DNA of 64,000 bases from Prolixibacteraceae bacterium. GTDB taxonomy: Bacteria; Bacteroidota; Bacteroidia; Bacteroidales; Prolixibacteraceae. Positions 37,665 through 46,856 of the stretch are shown in pieces. Within the stretch, counting starts at the first letter, position 1. Every line of letters starts with the position of its first letter. The position numbers and the translations under genes were made by a program. The DNA is taken from contig JAQUIJ010000004.1 of NCBI GenBank assembly GCA_028683385.1, positions 337,416 through 401,415 of the forward strand, read 5' to 3'. Under the pieces are notes generated by a model. The model did not search any database and was not told where the DNA came from. It saw only the letters and a program-made list of their open reading frames with translations.

Positions 37665-39401
37665 ATGAGCGGTAAAACTAAGCTAAATGAACTTGAAGCA
37701 ACTGCTATTTGCGGTAACGATATTACCTCTTCCTGTTTGTATGTCTCTGCATTATCGATAGGTTATGCCGGTCAATACGCCTGGATTTCGCTGTTAATTG
37801 TCGCCCTGGTGCTGTATTTCTTTCGTAGAATTTATGGCGAAGCGGTGGGTGCTTTGCCTTTAAACGGGGGAGCCTATAATATTTTACTGAATACAACCAG
37901 CAAAAGTAATGCGGCAGTTGCAGCCTGTCTGACTATACTTTCTTACATGGCTACTGCGGTTCTTTCGGCCAACGAAGCCATGCAATACCTGCATACCCTT
38001 ATTTCGCACCTTCCGGTAATTACTGCCACACTCGTTTTGCTGGCTTTGTTTTTAGGACTCACTTTGCTCGGAATCACCGAATCGTCGAAGGTGGCAGTGG
38101 CCATTTTCGTTTTTCATATGATCTCACTGGCTGTGCTGATAGCAGCATCTATTTCATACATTTTTTTAAACGATATATCTGTACTTGTCGAGAATTTTAG
38201 GTTGCCTGTAAAGGGAGGAATCACTGTAGCTTTGTTCCTGGGCTTTTCAACTGCAATGCTTGGAATAAGCGGATTTGAGAGTTCGGCCAATTTTGTTGAA
38301 GAACAAAAACCAGGGATTTTTCCAAAGACACTTCGTAATATGTGGATTGCAGTTACCATTATCAATCCATTGATTGCATTTCTGGCCATCGCAGTTATTC
38401 CGGTTGCCCAGATCGGAGAGCATAAAGAATCGTTATTGTCGTTTCTGGCAACAACCACAGCGGGCAACTGGCTTTCATGGATAATCTCAATTGACGCGGT
38501 TTTGGTTCTGTCGGGTGCTGTGCTTACCTCGTTTATTGGTGTGAGTGGTTTAATTAAGCGTGTTGCTCTCGACCGTATTTTGCCTCAGTTTTTCCTGAAG
38601 GAGAATAAACGAGGCAGCAGCTATCGTATTTTAATTTCCTTTTTCCTGCTTTGTGCATCTGTTTTATTTGTAACCAATGGCATGATTGAGCCTTTGGCTG
38701 GGGTTTATACGATTTCGTTTTTGTTGGTCATGGGTTATTTTGCTTTTGGTAATATGCTGTTGAAAATCAAGCGAGCCCGATTGCCAAGGCCAGAAACGGC
38801 TGCGCCATTTATTGTTGCTCTTGCAGCATTCGCAATTGTTTTGGCTGTTTATGGAAACATTCGTTTGCACCCTGAATTCCTGGTTGTCTTTCTTCAGTAT
38901 TTTGTTCCGGCGATTCTGTTCATATTTGCCATGAAAAACAGAGGTCCAATACTCCGACTCACTTTAGCTATTGTTACTAACGTTTTCGATGAAGCAATGC
39001 ACTACAGTAGAATGAGTCAGAGAAAAATTTCAACAATAATCAAGGGTCTTGAATCGCAGGAATTTGTATTTTTCTCAAAAGCTGACGATATTTCAGGTTT
39101 AAATAAAGTGTTGATTTATGTTTCTGAAAACGAAACTACAAATAAATTGAAAATCGTTACTGTACTGAAAGTTGATGAAACGATAAGCAAAGCATTTATG
39201 AGTGATATTAAAGTACTTGACCGTATATACAGTGATATCAGTATTGAATACATTACCATTCAGGGAAACTTTGGACCTGAGCTTATTAATGAGCTCAGTG
39301 TGAAATGGAAGATTCCCAAAAATTACATGTTCATTAGTTCGTTTGGTAAAGATTTTCACTACCAAATCAGCGAGTTGGGCGGAGTCAGGCTAATCATTTA
39401 A
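37665..39401 (+). CDS. APC-family amino-acid permease
   Basis: A 578-residue inner-membrane transporter of the APC superfamily. It has the N-terminal ATAICGNDITSSCLYVSAL helix, GALPLNGGAYNIL near 65, twelve predicted helices to about 425, and a helix-3-type ESSANFVEEQKPG segment near 207. Past the membrane domain there is a ~150-residue soluble region (residues 430-578) that is longer than in simple permeases and may be regulatory. Substrate is not predictable. It is 10 bases upstream of the antiporter gene and certainly in the same unit. Confidence 0.85.
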   Translation: MSGKTKLNELEATAICGNDITSSCLYVSALSIGYAGQYAWISLLIVALVLYFFRRIYGEAVGALPLNGGAYNILLNTTSKSNAAVAACLTILSYMATAVLSANEAMQYLHTLISHLPVITATLVLLALFLGLTLLGITESSKVAVAIFVFHMISLAVLIAASISYIFLNDISVLVENFRLPVKGGITVALFLGFSTAMLGISGFESSANFVEEQKPGIFPKTLRNMWIAVTIINPLIAFLAIAVIPVAQIGEHKESLLSFLATTTAGNWLSWIISIDAVLVLSGAVLTSFIGVSGLIKRVALDRILPQFFLKENKRGSSYRILISFFLLCASVLFVTNGMIEPLAGVYTISFLLVMGYFAFGNMLLKIKRARLPRPETAAPFIVALAAFAIVLAVYGNIRLHPEFLVVFLQYFVPAILFIFAMKNRGPILRLTLAIVTNVFDEAMHYSRMSQRKISTIIKGLESQEFVFFSKADDISGLNKVLIYVSENETTNKLKIVTVLKVDETISKAFMSDIKVLDRIYSDISIEYITIQGNFGPELINELSVKWKIPKNYMFISSFGKDFHYQISELGGVRLII

Positions 39402-39411
39402 CGAATCATTT

Positions 39412-40614
39412 ATGACCTACTATATACTTATAGCGCTTTGCGTTATTGTAATTTTCTCCTATATCTTCGAATTATCGGCGAAATACACTAAGATACCTGG
39501 CGTTATTCTTTTGATTGTCACCGGTATGTTGATTAATTCGTTGACCGATAACTTTAATATTCAGGTTCCCGATTTATCAATGTTATTACCACTTATGGGA
39601 ACAATCGGGCTAATTTTGATTGTTCTCGAAGGAAGTCTGGATTTGACGATTGATTCTTCGAAAAAGAAGCTGATTGCTAATTCAATTACTTCTTCCATTG
39701 TATTGCTCCTGGTTTTTGTGGCTCTCCTTACACTTATTCTGGTGTATGTTTATCATTTTTCGCTGCGGCAATCGTTGATTAATTCCATTCCATTGGGAAT
39801 AATCAGTAGTGCTGTTGCCATTCCGTCAGCTTCAGGCCTAAAAAAAACGGACAAGGAATTTGTGATTTATGAGAGTTCAATTTCTGATATTTTTGGAATC
39901 CTGGCATTCGATTTTATCATTGCCAATACGACTTCAATTGGTAAAGGGTTAATCGGATTTACCTTCGAGATATTGGCAACGATAATCCTATCGGTTGTAT
40001 TTAGTTCAGCACTGGCGTATATCCTTCATAAAATCAACCATCACGTAAAATATATCATTATAACCACTGCCATTATTTTGGTTTACTCGTTGGCAAAATT
40101 GGTGCATCTGCCTTCGCTTTTGGTTGTTTTAATCTTTGGGTTGGTCATGAATAACAATCACCTTTTTCGGAATAAATTTTCCGCTAAAGTGATTAATTTT
40201 CAGAGTTTCGATTCCGAATTAGTTTCTTTCAAGCACATCACAGGCGAATTAACTTTTATTATCCGTTCGTTCTTCTTCATCATGTTTGGTTTTTATACCA
40301 ATATTCTTGATGTGCTGGATATAGATAGCCTCATTTTTGCCTCTATAGTCACAGTTTCGATTTTTATCTTACGCGCTATATTTTTCAAAACGGTTATTAA
40401 AATCCCGATGAATCCGTTGTTGTTTTTTGCGCCAAGAGGATTGATAACCATTCTGTTGTTTATGAATATTCCTGAAGATTTACTACTTCCCTCCATGAAT
40501 AAAGGATTAATAACTCAGATCATATTTTTAACGATCCTAATGATGACGTTTGGCAACGTATTTTTGGGAAAAGTGGGGATAAATCTGGATAGGGAACTTC
40601 CCAAAGAATCATAA
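39412..40614 (+). CDS. Cation:proton antiporter, CPA family
   Basis: A 400-residue membrane protein with about 11-12 helices. Family marks are KIPGVILLIVTGML near residue 27, a PLMGTIGLILIVLEGSLDL helix near 63-80 and SSISDIFGILAFDFI near 155-170, which matches the ion-binding helix with its Asp. A short ending with no TrkA-C or Usp domain. It follows the APC gene by 10 bases. Together with NhaD 2.5 kb away and the two-component system between them it suggests Na+/pH control. Confidence 0.82.
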   Translation: MTYYILIALCVIVIFSYIFELSAKYTKIPGVILLIVTGMLINSLTDNFNIQVPDLSMLLPLMGTIGLILIVLEGSLDLTIDSSKKKLIANSITSSIVLLLVFVALLTLILVYVYHFSLRQSLINSIPLGIISSAVAIPSASGLKKTDKEFVIYESSISDIFGILAFDFIIANTTSIGKGLIGFTFEILATIILSVVFSSALAYILHKINHHVKYIIITTAIILVYSLAKLVHLPSLLVVLIFGLVMNNNHLFRNKFSAKVINFQSFDSELVSFKHITGELTFIIRSFFFIMFGFYTNILDVLDIDSLIFASIVTVSIFILRAIFFKTVIKIPMNPLLFFAPRGLITILLFMNIPEDLLLPSMNKGLITQIIFLTILMMTFGNVFLGKVGINLDRELPKES

Positions 40615-40654
40615 GCTGTTTCATATCCAATTAAACCCGTAACACCTGGCCGGT

Positions 40655-42031
40655 TCAGGAAATAAAAGGAATGCTGATGGTGACTTTTGTGCCTTTCAGA
40701 AGCTGTGATTCGATGGCGATTTTTCCACGGTGTATGCGGATGATTTTTTCGGTGAGAGATAATCCAAGCCCGTTGCCGGTTACATTTTTTGCATTTTGGG
40801 CCCTGAAAAAAGGATGAAATATATTGTCCATATCTGTTGGATTAATGCCCATACCACGATCAATAAATTCGGCAACAATGTCTTTGGCTTTTATCGATAA
40901 GCATATCCTAACGGATTTATCGTTTGAAAACTTGCACGCATTATCCATCAGATTAACAATGGCTGTCCGAAGTAAATGATGATTTCCAAGAACAATTAAT
41001 TCGTTTTCATTCTCAATGGGTTGACTGAATTCGATGGCTATTTTATAGTCGCTTTTTCGTTCAATAAGTTCAGCTCTTGTTTCCCATAGAATTTCGTCAA
41101 TTCGCAACGGGAGAAGCGCTATTGCAGAAATATCGGAACTCGCTTTGGCCAGATCGAGCAACCCGTTCGAAAGTGCATTCAGGTTCTTGATATCTTCAAG
41201 TACCGATTCCAAAATGGTCTCATATTCAACTTGTGTCCTTGGTTTCATGAGCGAAACTTCTATCTGTCCGGTAATCGAAGTCAGCGGCGTGCGCAACTCG
41301 TGCGAGGCATTTGAAACAAAGCTCCGTTGCATTTCGAAAGCCGATTCCAGTCGTTCAAGCATTTGGTTAAATTTAATCGCGAGCTGGGCAATTTCGTCCG
41401 TTCCATTCCCTTCGTTTACCCGCATGTTTAAGCTGGCAATTGTAATTTTATCGACCTGTTTTACCACATCCGACATGGGTTTTAGCGCTTTTATCGCATA
41501 AATCCGGCCAAAGAAAACTGTTGACCCAATGCTAATGAAAAAACCAACCAATATGATCCAGATCAGATTGTGCAGTTTTATTATTCCGTATTTGTCGTAC
41601 GCCGAGGCGATTACCACATAATGATCGGAATTGAGATTAAAAATCAGCCCAACAGCTTCATTTTTATCTTCGTGGTAGCGGATGCTTTTTAATTGTCGTA
41701 TTTTATCAAGAAATGGTTTTGAGATTTGGATGGAATCATTGTCCATGCTGTTATAAATCTGACGATCCTGATCGTCATAAATCATTACTTTTTCGCTATG
41801 AAGGGCATTTAGTGTATTTCTATCGATAATTTTAAGTAGCTCATAATCTACTTCTTTAACTTCTATCAGCAGTTTTGCAGTTGTTAGTGCCTTCTTTTCC
41901 AATCGGGTATAAAACTCAGCTTCGCGATAACTGGCTGAAAAATAGTAGATAATAAAAGAAAATAGGATTAGAATAAACGAAACGATGTAAGTAAACTGGA
42001 TGGTTAGTCGTGAGCGGATATAGAGTTTCAT
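40655..42031 (-). CDS. Membrane sensor histidine kinase
   Basis: The 458-residue kinase has a first membrane helix at about 10-30, an extracytoplasmic sensor region to ~150, a second helix at ~153-175 (LIWIILVGFFISIGSTVFF), HAMP to ~240, HisKA with the phospho-His in SNASHELRTPLTS near 242, and a HATPase domain whose G-box is GNGLGLSLTEKI near 423. All catalytic boxes are present. The signal sensed is not evident. It lies 4 bases after its response regulator and faces the antiporter gene tail to tail. Confidence 0.93.
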   Translation of the reverse strand: MKLYIRSRLTIQFTYIVSFILILFSFIIYYFSASYREAEFYTRLEKKALTTAKLLIEVKEVDYELLKIIDRNTLNALHSEKVMIYDDQDRQIYNSMDNDSIQISKPFLDKIRQLKSIRYHEDKNEAVGLIFNLNSDHYVVIASAYDKYGIIKLHNLIWIILVGFFISIGSTVFFGRIYAIKALKPMSDVVKQVDKITIASLNMRVNEGNGTDEIAQLAIKFNQMLERLESAFEMQRSFVSNASHELRTPLTSITGQIEVSLMKPRTQVEYETILESVLEDIKNLNALSNGLLDLAKASSDISAIALLPLRIDEILWETRAELIERKSDYKIAIEFSQPIENENELIVLGNHHLLRTAIVNLMDNACKFSNDKSVRICLSIKAKDIVAEFIDRGMGINPTDMDNIFHPFFRAQNAKNVTGNGLGLSLTEKIIRIHRGKIAIESQLLKGTKVTISIPFIS

Positions 42032-42035
42032 TCGT

Positions 42036-42725
42036 TCAGTCTTTTAAAATGTAGCCAACACCAGTCTGTGTATGAATTAGTTTCTGCGAGAAATCCTTAT
42101 CCATCTTTTTTCGAAGGAAATTCACATAAACATCAATAATATTCGTTCCTGTATCGAAATTAATGTCCCAAACATTCTCTGCAATATCCATTCTGGAAAC
42201 GACTTTTCCCTTGTTTCGGAGCAAGTACACCAGCAAGGCAAATTCTTTTTGGGTGAGGTCAATCTTTTTTCCGCTTCGCATCACTTCATACGTGTTAAGG
42301 TTCACGTTAAGGTCAAGAAGTGACAACATATTTCCGCCGGTTTCGGCAATCGAAGTTCTTTTTAAAAGTGCGCGGATACGGGCAAGTAATTCCCTGAATT
42401 CAAAAGGTTTCACGAGGTAATCGTCAGCACCTGAATCAAACCCCGAAAGTTTATCCTCGGTGGTTCCCAATGCGGTAAGCATTAATATGGGTATTTTCTG
42501 GTCACTATTCCTGATTTCTTTACACAATTCGATCCCATTTTTGTACGGAAGATTAAGATCAAGAATAATCAAATCATAGTCTCCGGAATCAAACATTCGT
42601 TTGCCCATCAAACCGTCAGAAGCAATTTCACACGAAAATTCATTCTCCTCAAGTCCGCGTTTGACAAACGAAGCAACCTTTGGCTCATCCTCTACAACTA
42701 GTATTTTGGCATTCAGTTGATTCAT
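42036..42725 (-). CDS. OmpR/PhoB-family response regulator
   Basis: A 229-residue regulator. The receiver domain (residues 6-120) has phospho-acceptor Asp56 in ILDLNLPYKNG and the Lys of YLVKPFEFREL. A winged-helix DNA-binding domain (~135-229) carries IDLTQKEFALLVYLLRNKG and INFDTGTNIIDVYVNFLRKK. The start at 42725 (MNQLNAKILVVEDE) is chosen over one 18 codons upstream. Expected partner is the adjacent kinase. The upstream region divides it from the small membrane-protein gene and nhaD, which it could control. Confidence 0.93.
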   Translation of the reverse strand: MNQLNAKILVVEDEPKVASFVKRGLEENEFSCEIASDGLMGKRMFDSGDYDLIILDLNLPYKNGIELCKEIRNSDQKIPILMLTALGTTEDKLSGFDSGADDYLVKPFEFRELLARIRALLKRTSIAETGGNMLSLLDLNVNLNTYEVMRSGKKIDLTQKEFALLVYLLRNKGKVVSRMDIAENVWDINFDTGTNIIDVYVNFLRKKMDKDFSQKLIHTQTGVGYILKD

Positions 42726-42888
42726 AGTTGTTTTTGTATCATATCCTTTAATTCTGAACTGCAATGCTAATTGGTTCAAACTCGATTCTTCAGAATTATT
42801 AGTTTCAATTTTAACCGTTCTTTAATTTATGGTCTTGCTTGCTAAGGTAAATTTGAATCAGTTACAAATTACGATAAAATATTATATC

Positions 42889-43011
42889 ATGGAAGAAAAA
42901 GAAAAGAATCAGTTCTGGAATAAATATGGTTTTTTGGTTCTAATTGGCGGTGTTGCTGTTATTTTTTTTATACTAAAGCTTATCGGTTTTCCTGAATTCT
43001 TATACAATTAG
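42889..43011 (+). CDS. 40-residue single-pass membrane protein
   Basis: MEEKEKNQFWNKYGF followed by LVLIGGVAVIFFILKLIGF and a short tail. One clear membrane helix with an acidic/basic N-terminus on the cytosolic side. A longer frame starts at 42829, but the ATG at 42889 gives the coherent protein. It lies 86 bases before nhaD on the same strand and could be a small partner of that antiporter. No family is recognised. Confidence 0.6.
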   Translation: MEEKEKNQFWNKYGFLVLIGGVAVIFFILKLIGFPEFLYN

Positions 43012-43097
43012 TAAAATCGTTTGTATTTGCAATTAACTTCCTGAATATTCATTTGCGAAGTTTATATCAAAATGTTTCTAAAATATCTCGAATCACT

Positions 43098-44537
43098 ATG
43101 TTTTACCTCATTCTTCTGATATTCGTGCTTGGCTATGTGGCAATAGCACTCGAACATCCCTTAAAAGTTGATAAAGCCGCAACGGCTCTGATTATTGGAG
43201 TCCTTACCTGGACCGTTTATATTTTAAATGTTGATAGCATACTGAGTTTGGGTTATAGTCCTTCGTGGGCGGAATTTGGAGATCAGGTTAAAAACATTTT
43301 GGATCATATAAAACCAGCTCTCTCGGATGGTCAATGGTTGGATTCTGGATGGACGGAAAAAATTAGTGTTTTTAATGCACCTTATCATTTTGTTGTTGAG
43401 GAACTAGAACACCATTTGATTGAAATTTCAGAGATTTTGTTTTTCCTGCTTGGAGCAATGACAATTGTTGAAATAGTTGATCAACATGAAGGATTTAGAG
43501 TTATAACCGATAAGATTACAACCACCAATAAAGTTAAATTACTTTGGATTATTGCAATTCTCACGTTTTTCATGTCGGCAGTATTGGATAATCTAACCAC
43601 CACAATCGTGATGGTGGCATTGCTTAAAAAGTTAATTGCTGATCAGAAAACCCGTTGGTTTTATGTGTCAATGGTTGTTCTTGCTGCAAATTCAGGAGGC
43701 GCCTGGTCGCCCATCGGCGATGTAACAACAATCATGCTGTGGATTGGAGGCCAGATAACAGCAATGTCGATTATTGCTAAGGTGATTTTACCAAGTATAG
43801 CAAGTATTGTTGTTCCTCTGATTATTGTTTCGTTTTGGATGAAAGGAGCGGTTGAACGTCCGCACAAAATGAAGAATGAAGAATCTTCTACACCAAATCA
43901 TGAACGAATAATTGTTTTCTTTGCCGGAGTTAGCGCCTTACTTTTTGTACCAATCTTTAAAACGATTACCCATTTGCCTCCTTACATGGGAATGCTACTT
44001 GGCCTGGGTTTACTGTGGATGCTTACTGAAATTATTCATCGCAAAAAGCCACATGAAGTTTCCAGTAAACTGAAAGTTTATAATATTTTACGAAAAGTAG
44101 ATACTCCTACGGTATTATTCTTTCTTGGAATTTTATCGGCAGTAGCTTGTTTGCAATCTGCGGGTCATTTGAATATCATGTCGGCCTGGCTCAACGACAA
44201 TTTGGGCAACGTTTATCTCATCAATTCTGCTATTGGTATTTTATCGTCGGTAGTTGACAATGTGCCATTAGTTGCCGGATCGATGGGGATGTACGACATT
44301 GCACTTCCCGGAGCAACTGGTTACGAAGCATTTTTCGTTCAGGATGGAACATTTTGGGAGTTACTTGCTTATTGTGCCGGAACAGGAGGAAGTATTCTGA
44401 TCATTGGGTCTGCGGCTGGTGTTGCTGCTATGGGAATCGAAAAGATTGATTTTATCTGGTATCTGAAGAAGATCAGTTTGCTGGCTCTAATTGGTTATCT
44501 TTCAGGTATAGCAACGTTTTACTTGTTGTTTGCATAA
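43098..44537 (+). CDS. nhaD: Na+/H+ antiporter NhaD
   Basis: A 479-residue inner-membrane antiporter of the NhaD/ArsB-like ion transporter group. Marks include IALEHPLKVDKAATALIIG near residue 15, a VVEELEHHLIEISEILFFLLGA helix near 110-130, FFMSAVLDNLTTTIVMVALL near 165, and ANSGGAWSPIGDVTTIMLW near 205, with the C-terminal mirror SSVVDNVPLVAGSMGMY. The start at 43098 gives MFYLILLIFVLGY as the first helix. About 12 helices. Located beside a two-component system and a second antiporter. Confidence 0.92.
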   Translation: MFYLILLIFVLGYVAIALEHPLKVDKAATALIIGVLTWTVYILNVDSILSLGYSPSWAEFGDQVKNILDHIKPALSDGQWLDSGWTEKISVFNAPYHFVVEELEHHLIEISEILFFLLGAMTIVEIVDQHEGFRVITDKITTTNKVKLLWIIAILTFFMSAVLDNLTTTIVMVALLKKLIADQKTRWFYVSMVVLAANSGGAWSPIGDVTTIMLWIGGQITAMSIIAKVILPSIASIVVPLIIVSFWMKGAVERPHKMKNEESSTPNHERIIVFFAGVSALLFVPIFKTITHLPPYMGMLLGLGLLWMLTEIIHRKKPHEVSSKLKVYNILRKVDTPTVLFFLGILSAVACLQSAGHLNIMSAWLNDNLGNVYLINSAIGILSSVVDNVPLVAGSMGMYDIALPGATGYEAFFVQDGTFWELLAYCAGTGGSILIIGSAAGVAAMGIEKIDFIWYLKKISLLALIGYLSGIATFYLLFA

Positions 44538-44570
44538 ACAGACTCAACCAACAATAATTTTTGTGATTTC

Positions 44571-44640
44571 AAATGTACTTAACCAAACCAAACTAACGCA
44601 ATACTAATAACATCTGTTAGTTTGGTTAAGTACATTTATT
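44571..44640. terminator. Long inverted repeat/terminator between nhaD and the thioredoxin gene
   Basis: Left arm (44571-44597) AAATGTACTTAACCAAA then CTAAC, right arm (44616-44637) its 22-base complement. The left arm has an extra five bases (CCAAA, a short duplication) that would bulge out. The right arm covers the thioredoxin stop codon. A T-rich run follows in the rightward direction. Confidence 0.75.
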
Positions 44641-45052
44641 TTACTCCCTTCTGCTTCAATACTTTTACCAATTCTTCTTCAGGAAAATATCCCGTATGCC
44701 GCGAGAATTCTTTGCCATTTTTATCTAAAAACACCTGGGTTGGGATAGATTCAATGCAGTATTGAGCAGCAACGGGTTTTCCTTCAGTTGTCCATACATC
44801 GTAAAAGACCACTTTTACTTGTTTGCCATATTTCTTTTCAATCGATTTCATAACGGGTTGCATCTTCTGGCAAGGAATACAACGTACTGAACCAAGCTCA
44901 ATAAAGGTTACTTTGTATTTTGCTTCGTTCGTTTGTTGTTCAGCTGCTGGATTTTGTTTTTCTTGCTGCGTTGTGTTTTGAGCATTGCCGGTGGCCAAAG
45001 TACCAGCCAATACGATCACAAGTATTAGTTGCCGAAAGTATTTTATTTTCAT
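44636..45052 (-). CDS. Exported thioredoxin-like protein
   Basis: The 138-residue product has a signal peptide (LILVIVLAGTLATGNAQ), a low-complexity Gln/Glu linker, and a thioredoxin fold with redox site RCIPCQKM near residue 58 and the cis-Pro loop SIPTQVFLD near 105. It should work in the periplasm as a thiol oxidoreductase. It is the last of three leftward genes (permease, rhodanese, thioredoxin) separated by 1 to 4 bases, so it should be co-expressed with the permease. Confidence 0.88.
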   Translation of the reverse strand: MKIKYFRQLILVIVLAGTLATGNAQNTTQQEKQNPAAEQQTNEAKYKVTFIELGSVRCIPCQKMQPVMKSIEKKYGKQVKVVFYDVWTTEGKPVAAQYCIESIPTQVFLDKNGKEFSRHTGYFPEEELVKVLKQKGVK

Positions 45053-45053
45053 T

Positions 45054-45542
45054 TTAGATCCGTTTTAGATTCTTAAAATCGTTAGCAGTAAAACTGTTTT
45101 TCGATGATGTCGCTGATGAGTGGGTATCATTAGCACCTGATTTTGCGCCTGAATTACAGTTGCATCCGCCAAACGAAAGATTGCTTTCAAAAGGTAATCC
45201 TTTCGCTTTCCACATTGTTAATCCGCCATCCAGATTAGCAACACTTGGATATCCGTGCATGAGGAGCAAGTTTGTAACCTTAACGCTCCGAACACCGCCC
45301 GGACAGGCTACAATAATATTTTGGTCTTTGGCGATATAGGGCAACCGATCCATAATCACCGACATTGGGTGATTTATAACCCGATCGAGAGGAACACTTT
45401 CCAGTTTAACTTCGTTGATTTCACGTACGTCGAGCATTACGGCTTCACCGTTTTTTATAGCTTCCAGTGCATCCGAAGGATTGATATGTTTCACTCCTTC
45501 AATATGAAAGTTCTGTATTAAGGGCTTGTCTGTTGTTTTCAT
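45054..45542 (-). CDS. Rhodanese-domain protein with cysteine-containing tail
   Basis: A 162-residue cytosolic protein with one rhodanese domain (residues ~15-115). It has MLDVREINEVKLES near 37 and the active loop ACPGGVRSVKV near 82, with the catalytic Cys present. A ~45-residue tail carries GGCNCNSGAK, which adds two cysteines that could bind a metal or act in relay. The start at 45542 (MKTTDKPL) is preferred to a longer in-frame ATG that overlaps the permease end. Middle gene of a three-gene operon. Sulfur-transfer partner unknown. Confidence 0.85.
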   Translation of the reverse strand: MKTTDKPLIQNFHIEGVKHINPSDALEAIKNGEAVMLDVREINEVKLESVPLDRVINHPMSVIMDRLPYIAKDQNIIVACPGGVRSVKVTNLLLMHGYPSVANLDGGLTMWKAKGLPFESNLSFGGCNCNSGAKSGANDTHSSATSSKNSFTANDFKNLKRI

Positions 45543-45546
45543 TTTG

Positions 45547-46569
45547 TCAAAAAATGTAATTAAATAAATATCCAACGATCATTATTCCAACGCCTACAAC
45601 ACCAATAAAGGTAAATATTAACGGCAGTTTTAATACTTTCCTGAGAATAACCATTTCGGGCAATGAAAGCCCGATCACCGACATCATAAAAGCCAATGCT
45701 GTTCCAAGCGAAGCGCCTTTTTCAATCAGTACCGAAACAATCGGGACAATTCCGGCTGCATTTGAATAGAGTGGGATACCAATCAAAATCGAAAGTGGTA
45801 CAGAATACCAGGCTGATTTCCCCATTAGCGCGGCCATAAAATCTTCAGGAACATACCCGTGGGCGCCAGCGCCTACAAGGATTCCCAATGCCACATAAAT
45901 CCATACTTTGCCTACAATTTCTTTCACAGCATCGTATCCGAGTTTGACTCGCTTCCCAAAGCTGAGTTTCTCTTCTTCAGAGTCGCTATTGCCGATGTAG
46001 GTTTCATACACCCAGGGTTCTACCCATTTTTCAAGCTTCAGCAGACCAATCACCCAGCCAGCTAAAATAGCGATGACTAATCCGGTTCCGACATAAATAG
46101 CGGCAACCTGCCAGCCAAACAGTCCATATAAAAGAATAATGGCTACTTCGTTGATCATTGGCGCAGCTATCAGGAATGAAAACGTGACGCCAAGCGGAAC
46201 TCCTGATTCGACAAAACCTAAAAACAACGGGATGGCCGAACAAGAGCAAAATGGAGTAACGATACCCAGCGTTGCAGCCATCACATTGCCGGTAAATGTT
46301 TTTTTACCTTCCAGCGCTTTCCTGGTGCGTTCAGGAGTAAAGAAAGTCCGGATGATTCCGACAAAGAAAATAATGAGCGTCAGCAGAAGCATTACTTTGG
46401 GAAACTCAAAAACGAAGAACCGCAATGCTTCGGTGAGATGCGCTCCTTTTGTCAGGTCCAATACAGAGTCAATAATCCAATCGGTTACAGCTTGGAGGTT
46501 GTGATAGATCAGGAACCAGATTGGCAGAAGCGCAAGAGGTATCCAGATCGTATTTTTTATATTTTTCAT
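45547..46569 (-). CDS. DUF318/ArsP-like membrane permease
   Basis: A 340-residue membrane protein with two repeated permease halves and about 8-10 helices. The signature TPFCSCSAIPLFLGFVESGV near residue 105 has the paired cysteines seen in this family, and the second half repeats LSILIGIPLYSNAAGIVP. Members of the family include ArsP, which exports trivalent organoarsenicals, and other permeases of unknown cargo. First gene of the leftward operon with rhodanese and thioredoxin. A palindrome matching the ArsR-gene operator lies 253 bases upstream, which supports a link to thiophilic toxicants. Confidence 0.85.
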   Translation of the reverse strand: MKNIKNTIWIPLALLPIWFLIYHNLQAVTDWIIDSVLDLTKGAHLTEALRFFVFEFPKVMLLLTLIIFFVGIIRTFFTPERTRKALEGKKTFTGNVMAATLGIVTPFCSCSAIPLFLGFVESGVPLGVTFSFLIAAPMINEVAIILLYGLFGWQVAAIYVGTGLVIAILAGWVIGLLKLEKWVEPWVYETYIGNSDSEEEKLSFGKRVKLGYDAVKEIVGKVWIYVALGILVGAGAHGYVPEDFMAALMGKSAWYSVPLSILIGIPLYSNAAGIVPIVSVLIEKGASLGTALAFMMSVIGLSLPEMVILRKVLKLPLIFTFIGVVGVGIMIVGYLFNYIF

Positions 46570-46687
46570 TCGTATAAAATGTTTTTGCTTTGTTGAAATT
46601 TATAACGTACTCATGGAATAGCCATTTATACATTTTCGGTTTGCATGAGCATTTGCTCTTATGGCTATTTCATCTGTTATTAATCTA

Positions 46688-46740
46688 TTTTTTAATTGCC
46701 AGATGCCCGCCTGACAAGCCTTTTGGCGGGCAGGGAACTC
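46688..46740 (-). repeat. Dispersed hairpin repeat, copy 2 (inverted)
   Basis: Reverse complement of the element at 29901-29952, identical over about 49 bases apart from one added A near the end. The stem is TGCCCGCC/GGCGGGCA. It lies in the 5' leader region of the permease operon. Confidence 0.88.
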
Positions 46741-46821
46741 CATGACAAAATTCAATCATCCGCATGCGTATTGAAAGCTGTTGGTTTTGTCATGTTCGTT
46801 TCATTTTTATGAACTAAATTT

Positions 46822-46839
46822 GTTCGTATAACAACGAAC
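46822..46839. promoter_or_regulatory. Predicted ArsR-type operator, site 2
   Basis: GTTCGTATAACAACGAAC: six-base inverted arms around six bases. It matches the site before the arsR-like gene at 15 of 18 positions with the same spacing. A further GTTCGT half-site is at 46794-46799. It is 18 bases past... rather, just leftward of the ArsG-like stop and upstream of the permease operon, so it probably controls the latter. Confidence 0.72.
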
Positions 46840-46856
46840 AATGTTTTCAAATTTTT

